From contig NC_073693.1 of NCBI RefSeq assembly GCF_029784155.1, positions 235,790,447 to 235,854,446 on the forward strand: a stretch of 64,000 nt of DNA. Reading direction: 5' to 3'. The notes beneath the pieces are model-generated. The model did not search any database. It was not told the origin of the DNA and saw only the letters and a program-made list of their open reading frames with translations. Positions within the stretch are counted from its first letter, which is position 1, and the number at the start of each line of letters is the position of its first letter. Positions 45,815-58,685 of this stretch are shown in pieces. The translations under genes were made by a program, and so were the position numbers. The stretch comes from Uranotaenia lowii. Its lineage: Eukaryota > Arthropoda > Insecta > Diptera > Culicidae.

Positions 45815-46459
45815 ATTGACATATCAGTCTTTTGGAAGCAAATTACAGAGTTTTACAATTTGCCCGGTGTTTCGGCTTTTGATCTTGGCCTTCTTCAAAG
45901 AATAACTAATATATTTTATTTTTGATAATTTCTTTTTATAAACTTTTAAAATATTTTTCATGTGTTGTACTAGTTTTACATTATACTGTTTATGTTCCTG
46001 AGTGTATACAATTTGAAGAAAATTTCTGTCGGATTTTAACCTGTTATGATGATAGTTCCGTGTTGTATTTTTCTGTTGGATGGTTAATTTGTGTGTTCTT
46101 TACCTATTTTAATGAATTTTCGTAACCACAGAGGTCGTAATTGAACAAAAACTGTTGGGTTTTATTTGGACACATTTCTCGTAGCTTACTTGTAAATATG
46201 GTGAGGATTTGTTTATATTAGATGTTTGAAACAAATCCATACCATATTTACAAGTAAGCTACGAGAAATCTGTCCACATAAAATCCAACAGTTTTTAGTA
46301 AGTACAGCACAAAAAAAAATATCTGAAAAGTTTATAAAAATAAATTATCAAAAATAAAATATTTTAGTTATCCCTTGAAGAAGGCCAAAATCAAAGGTCG
46401 AAACGTCGGGCAAATTGTAAAACTTTGTAATTTGCTTCCAAAAGACTGAAATGCCAATT
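45815..46459. mobile_element. Foldback element with nested palindrome and hammerhead-like arms
   Basis: Outer arms 45815-45972 and 46297-46459 are inverted copies. Each carries, reading outward, TTGAAGAAGGCC, a loop, GGTC or GCC, then GAAAC (GTC on the right arm, ACC on the left). Inside, 46147-46214 and 46229-46296 form a second inverted repeat with a 15-base loop, abutting the right outer arm. The arrangement recalls Penelope-like terminal structures, but no reverse transcriptase remnant is present. Confidence 0.7.
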
Positions 46460-46499
46460 AGAAAATAAAGAATTCGAACAGTTCAGTTCAAAAACATAC

Positions 46500-47480
46500 A
46501 GGCACTTCAGTTCCCCACATGAAACAAACCACATTCAACATAGGTATTCGGACTGCATCCAAAATATATTTCCGGCAGCTGGCATACATATGTTTATATC
46601 TTCTTTTAGTTCCGGCGCTCAATCAAACAACCCTCAATTTTCGGTTCCCCCGTTTTCCTCTTCAAAAGCTCCCTTCCACTTTTGGTCTTCACTTGCTAAT
46701 TTTTCCGCTAACAGAGTTGCAACTTCGGGTTCAGTATAGCTTCATCATTATCCGGGTTCCGGTTTCGGTTTGTTGTTCCTTAGCCAAATCGATGCAAAAA
46801 CACCCAAATTCGAGCGCCTTTTCCTTTCTCATTTATTCATTCATCGTTCATTCATTCAATGAAAATGTGAATCGACGCTGAGGACGGCCACGAGACGCCG
46901 GCCGACCGACGGCGATTGGCTCGGTTTTTGGATTGGTGTGAGATTTTATTGTTTTTGAACGGTGCCGTTTATGGGGCGATTTTTGGAATTAGGAACTAAA
47001 TCGAGCGGCTAATAAAATATTTACGGCCATTGTACGGTTTTGGGAATTTATTCCCCACTGCTGAGCGGCGGAGGTGGCAGTTCGTCTTATTTTCGGTTGT
47101 TGTTATTGTTGTTGTTGTTTGTCTCTTCACTTTCCCTTTAGCAAATGACAATTCCCCCGAGGGAGAGATGGGTGGAAAAAGAGAGGGCGAAGGGAGAAAG
47201 TCTAATAAAATGGTGTCCCATGCGAATTTGTGTTTTCATTGATTTCCCTTTTCTGGGACACGGTTTTATGGGTCTGTTTTGGACGGACCAGTGTCTGTAT
47301 CCGATGTCTAACAAATGGTTCATGATGATTGGGAGAAGAAAATTAGCAATTTAGTTCCAACTTTTTTTTCTTCAACCACCGTAGTCGTGTTTCGAAAGCT
47401 AATAATGGTTTTCCGCTTTTATTTCTGTCATTTCAGGTGGGTGTCATCGCATCGACAAGGCTGCTACTTAATAGACTTCA
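46500..47480. other. GC-richer single-copy island
   Basis: About 1 kb of balanced composition with GACGGCCACGAGACGCCGGC near 46881, a TTGTTATTGTTG run near 47098, and AATAAAATATTTACGG near 47009. Open frames overlap on both strands without domains. Candidate enhancer-like DNA by composition only. Confidence 0.4.
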
Positions 47481-50400
47481 GTTTCCATTCGAATACCTAA
47501 AGGAAAGCGTAAGTGATAAAAGTGGATTTGATTGAAAAAAATCGGTTCCAAGCGAAAGAAATAAAATCAATAAAGGTTAGATCCCGAAGATAACAATAAA
47601 CTGAATCCAGATTTGATCCAAATATAAACATGAGAAAATCCGTTTTGACTATTTAAATTTGTTCTGCTTGTGTTGGTTTTTGTTTGCGATAAAAATGCAA
47701 AATTTAAACTTTGTTTAAATTTCAACAAGTTTTTCATTCCTTCTAATGAACTTTCGCGCATCAATCTGCAAATAGAAAATCAATTGACACGGCAGCGACG
47801 CGGTAACGACCGACAATCAAGCTTGACACTTCTGGTTCGATGTCAAAGGATTCGATTTATCGGATGGCGATGATGGTTTTTGATCGAACCTTGACTAGAC
47901 CAGGGATCCCTTCATTCACTCTGCTGTATTGCTGATGTTTTTAGACAAGACTGCATGGGTCGGTCGGCAACTCCATAGTGAGAGTTTGTTTTTACAGTTT
48001 TGCTTCGTGTTTTCCCGGTTGTTACACAATGCTTGCGCCAAGAGGCGTACGTACATGAACTGACTTGATTCATTTTGGAATAACATTTCCTTGTGTAAAT
48101 ACTAAGTATAGTTTGAATGTAAAAATGTAATATTTTGTTGTGAACAACTTTTTTTCTTTCTACTGGGGAACCAAGTTTTCTAACGTTTTTGTTTTTGTTC
48201 CAATTAATAAAAAAAATTATTTTAAATAAACTGTTCACATCAATCCAACTCACATCATTTCTTTCAAGGTATTGTTTGCATAAAAAACTTGCAAAGCACC
48301 AGCACTGATTTTTTTAAATGAAAAAAACATGCCCTTTTTCACCACCAAAATTCTAACAAGAAAATTTAAAGATGGCTCGCTTCTGCAGAAGTCAACAATT
48401 TTGAAATCAAATATCCGGATTTTCCATTTTATTACATAAAATGTCCGAATTTGTCCGACCTGGAAGTGTGCTGGAAAATTTCTGGGCAAACAAAAACTAA
48501 AAACCAACTTAGTCTTACAGTGATGTCTGGAAGTCAAACTCTTTTGATCTCTTTGAAATCTTTGTCAAGGATTGTTTCTTTTTTTTTTATTTTGATGGTA
48601 AAATTGAATTTGTTACGTTGAAAAGCTAACTTTTCGCGTTGATTTTATTTTTTACTTACTTCGAAAAGTTGGTGGACTTTGTAGAATTTTTTTTTGCAAT
48701 GTTCTAGAAATATTTCCTGAAAATTTTTTGGAAAACTTTTGATAATTTTTATTGTTTTCGTCTTTTCAGATTATGACCTCTCGAGTAATTTTCACCATAT
48801 TACCTTCAAAGCTGGCGCATTGCCCATAATTTTTTTAAAATAAGTTTTCCATAAAAATATTAAAATATCATAAACACGCAGAAAAGTGCTATTAAACATT
48901 GATTGATCAAAGAAGCTGACATTTGTTACGGAAGCTTATTATGAGAACTTATTGTTCAAATGAAATCCTATTGTTGTCCCCCTTTTAAGGGGGTCTTCCA
49001 TTTGAACCGTCCAATGTAGAATAGGAACATTCGGAACCAAAATTGAAAAAAAAACACGAAGCCACCGGTTTGAGAGTCTGGATTAGCATTTATCACACTT
49101 GAAATTTCCTCAGAAACTCAAATCTGCCGCTGAATTTAACCATCTACCATCTGAGTGAAGTGTTATTTGACCTTATTTGCCCAATATTGAGCTGGTTTCT
49201 CTATATGTCCTACCAACATAATATTTTGTGTCATTGAAATTCCATAAAATGAACTGAGAGTTATTCAAAACTTTTTTTAAAGTGTCTATCTACAGATGAA
49301 GGTATAAAAGGACGCGATCGTTTTGCTCCCCCCCCCCCTCTCTCCCCCTGACCTCTATGAAAAAGATGTGATTTTATTAAAATAATTGATTCGAGCGATT
49401 TTTACACAATGAATATCAATTTAAAGCTTGAAAGTGGATTTAACCACGCCCAAAGTTTCAGATCATTCGTCTGATTTATTGAATACACCTTTTGAAAGTT
49501 AATTAGTTTTGAATATCTTTTTCATGAAAGTGGGATTATTTGTGATGAATGTGACCTCTGTCGCATTTCGTCAATCTTCAAGAAACATTCATTTTACATT
49601 GAAATCTTTCTCAACAATTTTCCGGCTGAAAAACTGTTTTGATCAAATTAAGTTTTACAAAGTAATGACTGTTTTTTTCTGAAAAATTAGTGCCAAATAA
49701 AGCTTCACTCAAATTTCTCCGGTCTTGCTCGACGGCAGATTTGAATTCCAGATTGAGCAAATTGCACATGATAAGTAATATTTCGGGTCTTCAAACCTTC
49801 GACTTTGAGTTTTTTTTTGAATTAAGAGTCGATGTTTTCTTACTGTACAATATGTTGACAAGATTATTATCAAAAGCAAGGGGTTCGCTGTTGACAAGAA
49901 ATAAGATTTGTCATCTCGGAATATGAGAAACAGGGTTTTTTAGAAAATTCAGTTGCATAAGTTGTTGAGTGCATGGTCGGGATAAAGGATTTGGAAATAA
50001 ATCTATAAAAAAGTAGTCCTCTAAGCCAAAGCAGTTTAAGTGACTTTGGCACTTTTCAGACATTGCAAGTTGCCCGAATTTTTAAAACATAGATAAGTTT
50101 TCAAACGAGTTTAAAAATCTCAATCTTAATTTTTAATATTTTAATAAAGTTTATGTAAAAGAAAATCAACATTGAGTGCATTAAATATGTAAATAAGGAG
50201 TACAAAACAGTTAATTAGAGTGCGGGAATTACTAAAATTAATAGTTAAGCGTACATTTTGTCTAATTTACCATAAAAAACATGTCATGTTTAAAAGCAAT
50301 CCCAGTATTTTTCAGTTGCATATAATCAATGAATGTGTCCAATTTTGTATGGAAATTTGTATGGAAGAAGAAATTTTTGCATACGAAATCATCCAAGAAA

Positions 50401-52284
50401 TTTAAGTAAGATGAAAATGAAGTTTGTTTATGATAAGATATTGATTTAAACCTTTTTGCCAATACGAGAAAAAACAAAGTATTTCAGGGAAAAAGTTAAA
50501 AAAAATTCAAAATAAAAAATCGGAATCCATTGAAAAGTATCGAAAAATTGGAGGCTTTACTTGCTGGAGCATTAAATTGTTTCATGACATTTTTTTGCGA
50601 AGATTATATACAAATATACAAACTCATTGGTTATGCAAAACAGTTAATTAAGATTCTTTCTTTTCATCCTACGGATAAGTTGCTTCCAAATTTGCAATCA
50701 AAAACACTAAAATTTATTTTTGTTTTTATTTTTTTTTGTATGCATTGTTTGGTTTTTGTTCATATAAAATGTATTGCAAGAACCAAAATATATTTCAAAA
50801 AACAAAAATTAGGATTTTTTAAATTTTCAGCACATCTCTGGTGATTTTTCATTTCCCGTACAAATCAAAACACGATGCGCTATTTCAGGACTCAATTAAT
50901 TGCTTCCAAAAATTATATTAAATCTTATGTATGGATCTTAACTTTTTCCCAAATTATGGTGTTAGAATTGTCCAACAAAAGTTTCGTAAAGAAAACCGAT
51001 ATGAAAAATGTTTTGCTCCGACGTTAAACCACGTTAAACCTCATTTGCCGTAGGAGGAATCTAAAGGTTTTGTCTGACAACTAACACAAAAATTGCGCGA
51101 AAAAAACAAAAAAAAAATCAAACTGTCGTTAGATGCATATTCAAATGCAGAAAATATCGTTAAAAGCCTTATTTCATTAGTAAACATTCAAGTTAACATT
51201 ATTCAGTACTATTTTTGGGAAAAAGTTGAAAAACAGATAATATATTGACAATTCAAGTCATTCCGTGCAACAGTGGGAAAGGGGACAACGATTGACAAGT
51301 TACCCTATTTTACTTGCTCAAATATAATAAAAAAATGAAAAAGAAGCAGTTGCCCAAAGTTTTTCACCTGATATTTCAAAGACTCCAATAGCTTTAACAC
51401 ATTCCAATCATTTAAAAAATAACGGCTTTTACCCAAAAATCATCATTTCCGAAGACCGAGGGTAATTTTATTTCTGAGACAAAATTAATTGAAGCTTTTT
51501 TTGTGTGATTTTTTTCAAAATCTGCTAAAACCGGGAATTTGACTTAATTTTAGAGTACAAAATTTTGAGCTAAACTGAATTTTTGATATTTTGAAAACCT
51601 TAAGCCAAATCGTTTCACAGTCTTCAACAAAGGTATTAAATGAGTCAAAATCTATTCTTGAATGATTTCAGACATTTAAATTATTAATCTATCAATTCCA
51701 ATTCCTGAAGATTTCAGAAATTTTAAATTTTCACGCAACGTTTCTCTCAAACAAAAGCATCTAAGCAAGATCTGAATCTATTATTTATGAGGGAAAACAA
51801 ATAGATTCAAAATTAGATTTTAGTTTTCATGTAGGCTGATATGCTCATTAGTTATCAAAGATCGAGATTACCCAAATTTGAATACTATTTTGAAATTTCC
51901 ACACGCCATATAACCAAAATTTAAGGTGATAGACCAAATCTGACAAATTTTTTGAGTTCAGGACGCAAAAATCTTACAAATCAGATATTGAAACATAGCT
52001 ACCAAGAATACTGTTCTCCTGTGTGATATTTAGTATGAAAACTAAATAGGGTAAAGGACCCTAAGACAACGGCTTAAGGAAGCTTTTTTCATTATTTCAA
52101 TAGAATAGCCTTCCACGTTGGTTTAAAACTGATGTTTAGTAATTGAACTATATTTCTAATACTGTTTTATGAAACTATGAAGGAAATAGATCAATCCATT
52201 ACGTACTTTTTAGTCAATTTATGATTTATTTTCCTCATTCAAGTTCCTTCATTGTCGTACCAGGTTCCTAATTCCGTCGTACGA
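47481..52284. other. AT-rich non-coding DNA
   Basis: Nearly 5 kb without a credible gene. It includes a small GC-rich patch at 47780-48060, a decayed TCCGG/GTCCGACCTGG end near 48412-48470, a CCCCCTTTTAAGGGGG palindrome near 48979, and an 11-C run at 49328-49338. Short open frames occur on both strands and look random. Confidence 0.45.
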
Positions 52285-52810
52285 GGAGACCGAAATTGTC
52301 TCAATTTATTCCACCCTCTTCAGAAATGCATTTAAAATTTTGCGGTTGCGGTTCATGCAATTGGCATTAGCTTACATCGAACGGATCAACCGCACAGGAT
52401 AACAGCAGAAGTTCTTTCAAGTAACCAGTCGCAATAAGCCATGAAACTAGGATAGCTTTATTGTAAACAGGTCTACCATTGCTTGGCTAATGCATTTGCA
52501 GGCAGCAAAATATTATACCTTCTATTCAATTATACCGAAATTGTCTCAAACTATTCCTCCCTCATGAGGTATAGATTTGAAATTTTGCGTTTGCGGTTCA
52601 TGCAAATGCTATTATTTACTTCGGATTTACGCGGATCAACCGCGCAGGATAACGGCAAATTTCGAATGAGCTCTAAGTCGCAATAAAATGGTCTTGCCAA
52701 GAAATCTCAAGGTAGCGTTATTGTAGCTAGGTACCATTGCTTGGCTAAGGCAATTGCAGGCAGCACAATATTATACCTTACAAATTGAATCCACCCTGCA
52801 AATGTATTTT
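52285..52810 (+). repeat. 245-bp tandem duplication, two copies and a bit
   Basis: ACCGAAATTGTCTCAA recurs at 52289 and 52534. Within each unit GCGGTTCATGCAA, GCGGATCAACCGC-like, GTCGCAATAA, CCATTGCTTGGCTAA, TTGCAGGCAGCA and TATTATACCTT appear in the same order. The second unit ends near 52780, followed by a short partial third. Units are clearly diverged, so the duplication is old. No function recognised. Confidence 0.85.
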
Positions 52811-54712
52811 CTACCAACACACTCTCCAACGAACAGGGCTGCCAAGATCCAGGATTTGTCTGTAAGATAAAATTTCATAACATTCATACAGACACTTAAC
52901 ACAAATTACAATGCACAAATTTACACAGAAACTACCCATATTTAAAGAACATCAACATTTTTAATAGAACTATATGTTTTTCTACGTAATGAGACTGAAT
53001 AGTAAGACATTTGAGGAGAGGCAGAATCACATTTGCGTTTTGTCAACATGTGTATTCTTATACATGTGGGAACCTTGGCAAAGGATATCGAAACAAAGCA
53101 ACTCCACGTTGATTCGTGTAATGCGCATTAGACTGGTTCAGCTCATCTATTCGAGTTTTTTTTTCTAGCGATAAAACTTTTCGACTTTTTCATTCAAACT
53201 GTTATATGTCAAAAATGACAAAACATCTTTTGTTGAAAATTCACTGAGAATTTATAAAATATGAAGCAAACATGAGTCAAGTTTTAAAACTTATATGGTA
53301 GGAATCAGCAAAAAAAAGGGATTCAATTTTGTTTTATTTTGAACGACTTTATGTACAAAAAATCATATCTTCCAATTTTTTTTTTCCAAACTTGTATTGA
53401 GATCCAAACCAGAGACTCGTGAACTCTTATTTCAAAGTTTAAATTATTCATTCATCTAAATTCTCTTGTCATTTTGAACTTCAACGGGAGTTTTTTGCAT
53501 CGATTTTCCATGCATCGTCAAAATTCAATAGAAATCGAGGTTATCGGTCCAGGAATTGATTTTTTTTCCTCGAGTAGTTAGTGATTCCCATTTAGCGAAT
53601 TCCTGAAAACTGGAGAAGTTTTAGTTTTAGTTTTCAAGGATCTCTCAGTGAACATTCTGTAGAGCAAATCGTTTGGTCGTTTGTAAGATATTGCAGTTTG
53701 AATGAAAGAAGTTGAAAAAGTCTAATTTTCATATAATTGATGTATCTAATGTTTCAAATACTTGAGAAAGGTTTAGTGTCATCAGATAATCGAACTAAAA
53801 ATAATCAAATCTTAAAATATAAAATTATGAAGAAACAATGTCATTGGAGATGAACGTTAGAAATGTGTAAAGTTGGAGATATTCTTGCGTGCACTCAAAC
53901 GTCTATTAAATTATGCACGGCACTGGTAGTAAATAATTTGTAAAACACCAACCACTTAGCTAAAAAAGCCATCAATTCTATGGTCATTTAAAACCATGCA
54001 TTATAAGCAATTCTGAATACATTCAAGTAATTTATTAATATAAAAAGACTTTTTGCACTTATCTCTCAGCGCATCTAGTTCCTAGCTTCAAAATTACTTT
54101 ATTGTGTTGTGATTACTTAGAAATCAATTATGTTCATTCTCTATGAGTCCGACTGTGGTCAGCAAAAAATAGTAAAAATGAACCGGTCTAATTCCAATTC
54201 TTGCAAAACGGTTTCCTACTCCTGTCGCAAAATTACGACGAATTATGGGGGCCGAGCGATTCGATTTCAATCGAATATTGACAAATTTATATAGTTCAGA
54301 TTAGTTTGAAATCATTTTTCTAATTTTATTTCAACACTTTTCTGTTGAATTTGATGATTTTGATTGTTATATGCATTGATAGGAAGCGTTAAAACAAGGA
54401 ATCACGTTGGGGGGGATCACTAAGTTCGTCTTTCAATATGGCGGAGTGTGCTAATAATTAATTTCACTTCGAGATTTCAAAATCAAATATCTCAAACATT
54501 GTTTTAAAAGTGACAAATTTGTGATGGAAAATAAATTCATAGGCGTAAGTTTATCATGTGAAGTAGCCTATTGAAGTGGAAAGTGATTTTTCGGCTCTAA
54601 AACATGCATTCATGAATTAAGACGAATAAGAGGGATACGACGGAGGAGGGTACACCTACTCTAGCAGAAAAAAATGTATGATGATAATGATAATCATAAT
54701 GAGTGTTTAGAG
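52811..54712. other. AT-rich DNA with a decayed inverted-repeat element
   Basis: TTTTTCATTCAAACTGTTAT near 53186 is mirrored by TTGCAGTTTGAATGAAAG near 53692. The latter also resembles the arm of the Tc1/mariner-like foldback family at 31718. An old relative probably spans about 53140-53760. The rest is featureless. Confidence 0.4.
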
Positions 54713-55450
54713 TTGAGATATACCGAATATTCGGTTGGTTGAATATTCGGCGCCGAATACCGCCCAAAAACCATATTCGGCTCACCGATTAGTTGAGCTA
54801 GGTATTCGACCGAATAGGCCAAATATTATTTTTTTTAAATTAATACAAATTGTCAAATTTAACAATCATAAAAACTTATGGCTTCAGTTAAACATCTTAG
54901 TTTTATCCGTGTATCTTTCACTGTAGATCATACAGGAGAATGCTGACGAATATAGTTTTATACTAGTTTATTGCAGATTGAATTGAAATATCCAGGTTTG
55001 CCCATAAATTCAATAATGAATTCAAGATAAGTCAAATCTGGTCGGGATGTCCAGATATTGTCCAAAACATTCCGGATTTGGCCCGGATTTATGCAAATCA
55101 TTTGCTAAGTCAAATAAAAAACTCTAGTTCTCTTTGGAAATTTCAAGATGTAATGTTCAAAAATGATCATTAAACAATTCCAAAATAAACATTAATTTTT
55201 GTTCAATCCATAGATACGATTTAAATACTGCTGCAGCTATTCAATGAAAACATTGAATTTCAAGTTATCTCATTTTCTTTACTCTTTGTTAACAAATTTG
55301 TCAAAGAATTTTCCTGAATTGCCCAACCGTGTGGTTAAAAGTGAGGCATGCTTCATGTTAAAGCAAAGACTGTTCAAAATCAGCGTACTTTCAAGCCCTT
55401 GAAGCGACAAGTCTTCTGATGTCCATTCAGTTATTGGTGAAATTTTTCAA
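54713..55450 (-). mobile_element. Truncated hAT-type element, inverted relative of 58686-59860
   Basis: Begins TTGAGATATACCGAATATTC and matches, in reverse orientation, the right part of the element at 58686-59860: the CGGCGCCGAATACCGCC block, GTTGAGCTAGGTATTCG, a TCTGGTCGGGATGTCC block near 55040, and GCGACAAGTC...CTGATGTCC near 55402. The opposite end is missing, so it is a truncated copy. Confidence 0.7.
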
Positions 55451-57515
55451 ATCAGAGAGACCCCTACTTGAAAGTGATCATGTAATACATCATCTGGTTA
55501 TATCATCTGGTTGAAAACAATCGACTCAAAACATTGGGAAGGAAGAAATTTTACTGCACGGGCCCAAAGAAATTCTAGGAGCGTTAGAGTAAAGAGAGTG
55601 ATCTCGAGAATTTGCAACGTGTGGCTAAACCAGTGGTCGGCAACCTTTTTAGTCAGAAGAGCCAAAACCTTCAAATTTTGAAAGAGGATTTATTGTATTT
55701 GTTTTTAATATAAAAAAAAATCAAAACAAATCAACGCTCAATGAACATTAGGTTTACTAAAATAACTTCAAACCCATTAGTGTTTTTTCCAACTCTTGAA
55801 TTCTTCTTTTAAATATGTTTCAGATTACTAATAAGTACATGGATTCTCTCCTGAATCGTAATCTCTTCTAATATGATTTGTTTTAAAATAACAAATTAAT
55901 GAAAAATAAATATTCTTTAAATTATCGTGCTTTTTTAAAGCATTCCCTAAATAAAGCTAATCCTTTCCGAAATCCAGAAGTATGAAGTAAAATTACACTA
56001 AATTTAATGTAGTCGAAAATTTAAATCTTCAAAAATTATGCTGTTGACAACCAGTAGAATTTTCAAAATTCAAGGCATCAAGCGGACGTGACCTCAGAAT
56101 TTTATGCACATGGAAAATTCCAAAATCTCATTTTATGTCACATGGGATTCTTCAGTATTGTGCGTCCAATTGAATGAAAAATGAAATTCAATACATTATA
56201 TCAATTCATTAATGCTAGCAAAAGCTGCTGCTGCTATAAATCTATATAATATATAAATCTATTATAATATGATTTTGTAGCCTTCATAGAAAATTCTTTA
56301 CAAATAATAAAGAAACAGTACATTTTAACTGGCAAAACCTGTTCAAGGACACTTTTAAAGTTCCAAAATAAAAATCAATAAAAACAAATAAACTATAATA
56401 AACTCTTAATCGAAAAGGAAAAAAATTATATCCGTTACTGAAACTTCATTCAAAATTGGTGCGCTTTTGGTAATTATTTGCTGCATGCATCACACTATAA
56501 ATTTGAAATGTGTTCAAAGACTCAAAGATTTACATGTTTTTATTGAGTAGGCTTCCAGAATTTTTCTGAACTTATCCAAGCATGCAAATCCGGACATTTG
56601 CTTCCTAAATTTCAAACTCAAAACCGGATAATAAACGGTCAAATCCAGCCAAAATCTAAATATTTTCCATAAAAAGGCAAAAGAAAAGCTGAACGATAAA
56701 CACACGAAAATGTTTTTTTCTAAGGCATATTGCGTAAAGTTACATGCGAATATATTTTGCTAAAACATGTTAAAAATTTGGAATTTTGAAAAAAAAAATG
56801 TGAATAATCCGGAAAAACCGGGTCTTTTTCCTCGATATCCAGGCAACTCGAACGGAGGAGCTGGATTTTCCCCTTTTTTCTTTGAAAATTTGGGCAAGTC
56901 TCTGGTAAACCGAGCAAGCTGGAATACTAATGAGATATTCAATACATTAAAATTTGAATATTCAGGTACATATGAAATTATCGATTTCATTTAAAATAAA
57001 TATGATAGTGTTAAGGTTGTTTTTGTAATATTTTTTTTATGTTTTTGCGCGATTAACAAGATTTCGGAAATTTCAACTGATTCATTTCCATAGAGGGCAA
57101 AAAAGTGTTTGCGTGTGCTTAAAATCTAAAATTTCATGAGGGTTACGTAGTTTAATAATAAAACAGAGGCTGTCTAAGAACTACTGTTTTTGGAAATGAT
57201 TAACTGACGAGATTGACCAACCTTGGTCCCAGTCCCAAAAGCAATGGAAAAAAGGTAAACTTTGAAATTCCTGTATTTGTGTTCGATTGATTGATTGTAT
57301 TTTGATGTATATTATTACATAAGTTTTGGAAATAAATTATTTGATTTAAGTTTTGCTGTTTTAAAACAACAGTTATTCTTTGCATTTACAGTTAATGATA
57401 CATTAAAACTTGATCTCTATGCTGATGCTCCAATAACACGTAAGAAACTAAAAATTGTAAAATTATGCTTAAAAAAAAATGCTATTTTGCCATTTTGTCC
57501 TTTTCTTTGTTCCTA
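55451..57515. other. AT-rich DNA with hAT-type fragments
   Basis: CAGTGGTCGGCAACC at 55631-55645 is a typical hAT-like terminus without a partner end. Around 56805-56930 CCGGAAAAACCGGG and ATATCCAGGCAACTCG form part of another decayed TIR element similar in wording to 14992-15420. No gene. Confidence 0.45.
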
Positions 57516-57838
57516 GGGGGGATGGGGGCATAATGGCCACCTTAAGGAAAACTTGTAATATGTGAGTTACATCATACATTTCGTGTTCAGAAACTCAAAT
57601 AGTCTATTGCCTAATTTTATGAAACTTTAAAAAGTAGATAAAAACGTTTAAAAATGCATTTTAAAATTTTTTGCCGAAAACTGAAAACCAGTCACTGAAG
57701 AAGCATAATGAAAAACCCCCCGAGGCAGTATGAGCACCATTAATGAAGGCATAATGAGCGTTTTCTGTCGGGAATTCTAGCAGCAAATTCGACTCGATGA
57801 AGTCAACTGAGTAATAGAGCTACAACTTGACTTGTATC

Positions 57839-57914
57839 GTCTGTCGATTTGGCCTATTGGTAAGATGTCGGAGAGGTAATCAGTAGGCTCGAGTTCGATT
57901 CCTGGTCGAAGTGA
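57839..57914 (+). repeat. tRNA-like module, left arm
   Basis: TGGCCTATTGGTAAG fits the A-box consensus and GAGTTCGATTCCTGGTC the B box, separated by about 32 bases. The arm-strand partner is at 58074-58147. Poly(T) follows at 57915, as a pol III terminator would. It does not fold as a complete tRNA with a paired acceptor stem, so it is called SINE-like rather than a tRNA gene. Confidence 0.6.
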
Positions 57915-58073
57915 TTTTTTTTTTCATTTATCATTCATGATCATGATTGCACTAAACATGCTCATACATTATGTTTCTGGTGTTTTGTTTGACGGATGAT
58001 GCTTTGATGCTATTAGCCGAATAATGTAAAAATAAAAAAAATCAATCATGAATGGTATGTGCAAAAAAAAATC

Positions 58074-58147
58074 CCTTCGAACAGGAATCGAACTCGAGTC
58101 TACTGATTACCTCTCCGACACCTTACCAATAGGCCAAATCGACAGAC
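58074..58147 (-). repeat. tRNA-like module, right arm
   Basis: Reverse-complement copy of the left-arm module with only a few differences (for example GTAAGGTGTCGG for GTAAGATGTCGG and CTGTTCGAAGGG for CTGGTCGAAGTG). Also followed, on its own strand, by a T run (58063-58071 complement). Confidence 0.6.
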
Positions 58148-58685
58148 GAAACAAGCCAAGCTGTAGCTCTATTATTCAGTTGACTTCATCGAATTGAATT
58201 CGCTGCTAGATTCTCCGTCAGAAAATGCTCATTATGCCTTCATTGCCAGTGCTCTGTTCGCCTCTAGTGAACAAATTAAAGTAAAAAAGCGTTTTAAAAT
58301 TGATTAAAGTGAAAAATCAAAAATTTTATGATGTTGAAAATTGAGAAACAATGTGTAGATCATGTTGCAGTGCGTACATTTCAGATTAAAATGATTTAAT
58401 GGTCATAAAAGCTTATTTGGTGGTGCTCAAAAATTAAAATATTTTCGTCACTTTAGAACCTAGCTGGTTATTATTTAATATTTCTGTAAAGATGAGAAGG
58501 ATATTTCTTTTTTGGTGAAAAATTAATACTATGGATAGTACGCAACAAATCCTTATGAAAATGTGTTTAAGAAAATACGTACTTATGTAGAAAAAAGGAG
58601 TGCTCTTTATGCCCTGGGTGCTCGTTATGCCCTCATCTCCCCTACTAATTTGAACCAAGTTAAATATGTTCATAATTATCATAAA

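Larger units (their letters stand above)
57516..58642. mobile_element. TA-flanked foldback element with a tRNA-like module in each arm
   Basis: Starts GGGGGGATGGGGGCATAATG and ends in the mirror CGTTATGCCCTCATCTCCCC, flanked by TA (57514-57515 and 58643-58644). A strong inner inverted repeat (57721-57941 against 58045-58264) surrounds a 103-bp loop. Each arm contains a tRNA-like module: A box TGGCCTATTGG and B box GAGTTCGATTCC at normal spacing. No protein remnant. Confidence 0.85.

Noticed and set aside
57839..57914. Functional tRNA gene in the foldback arm
   Set aside because: No complete clover leaf; present twice in inverted arms of a transposon.
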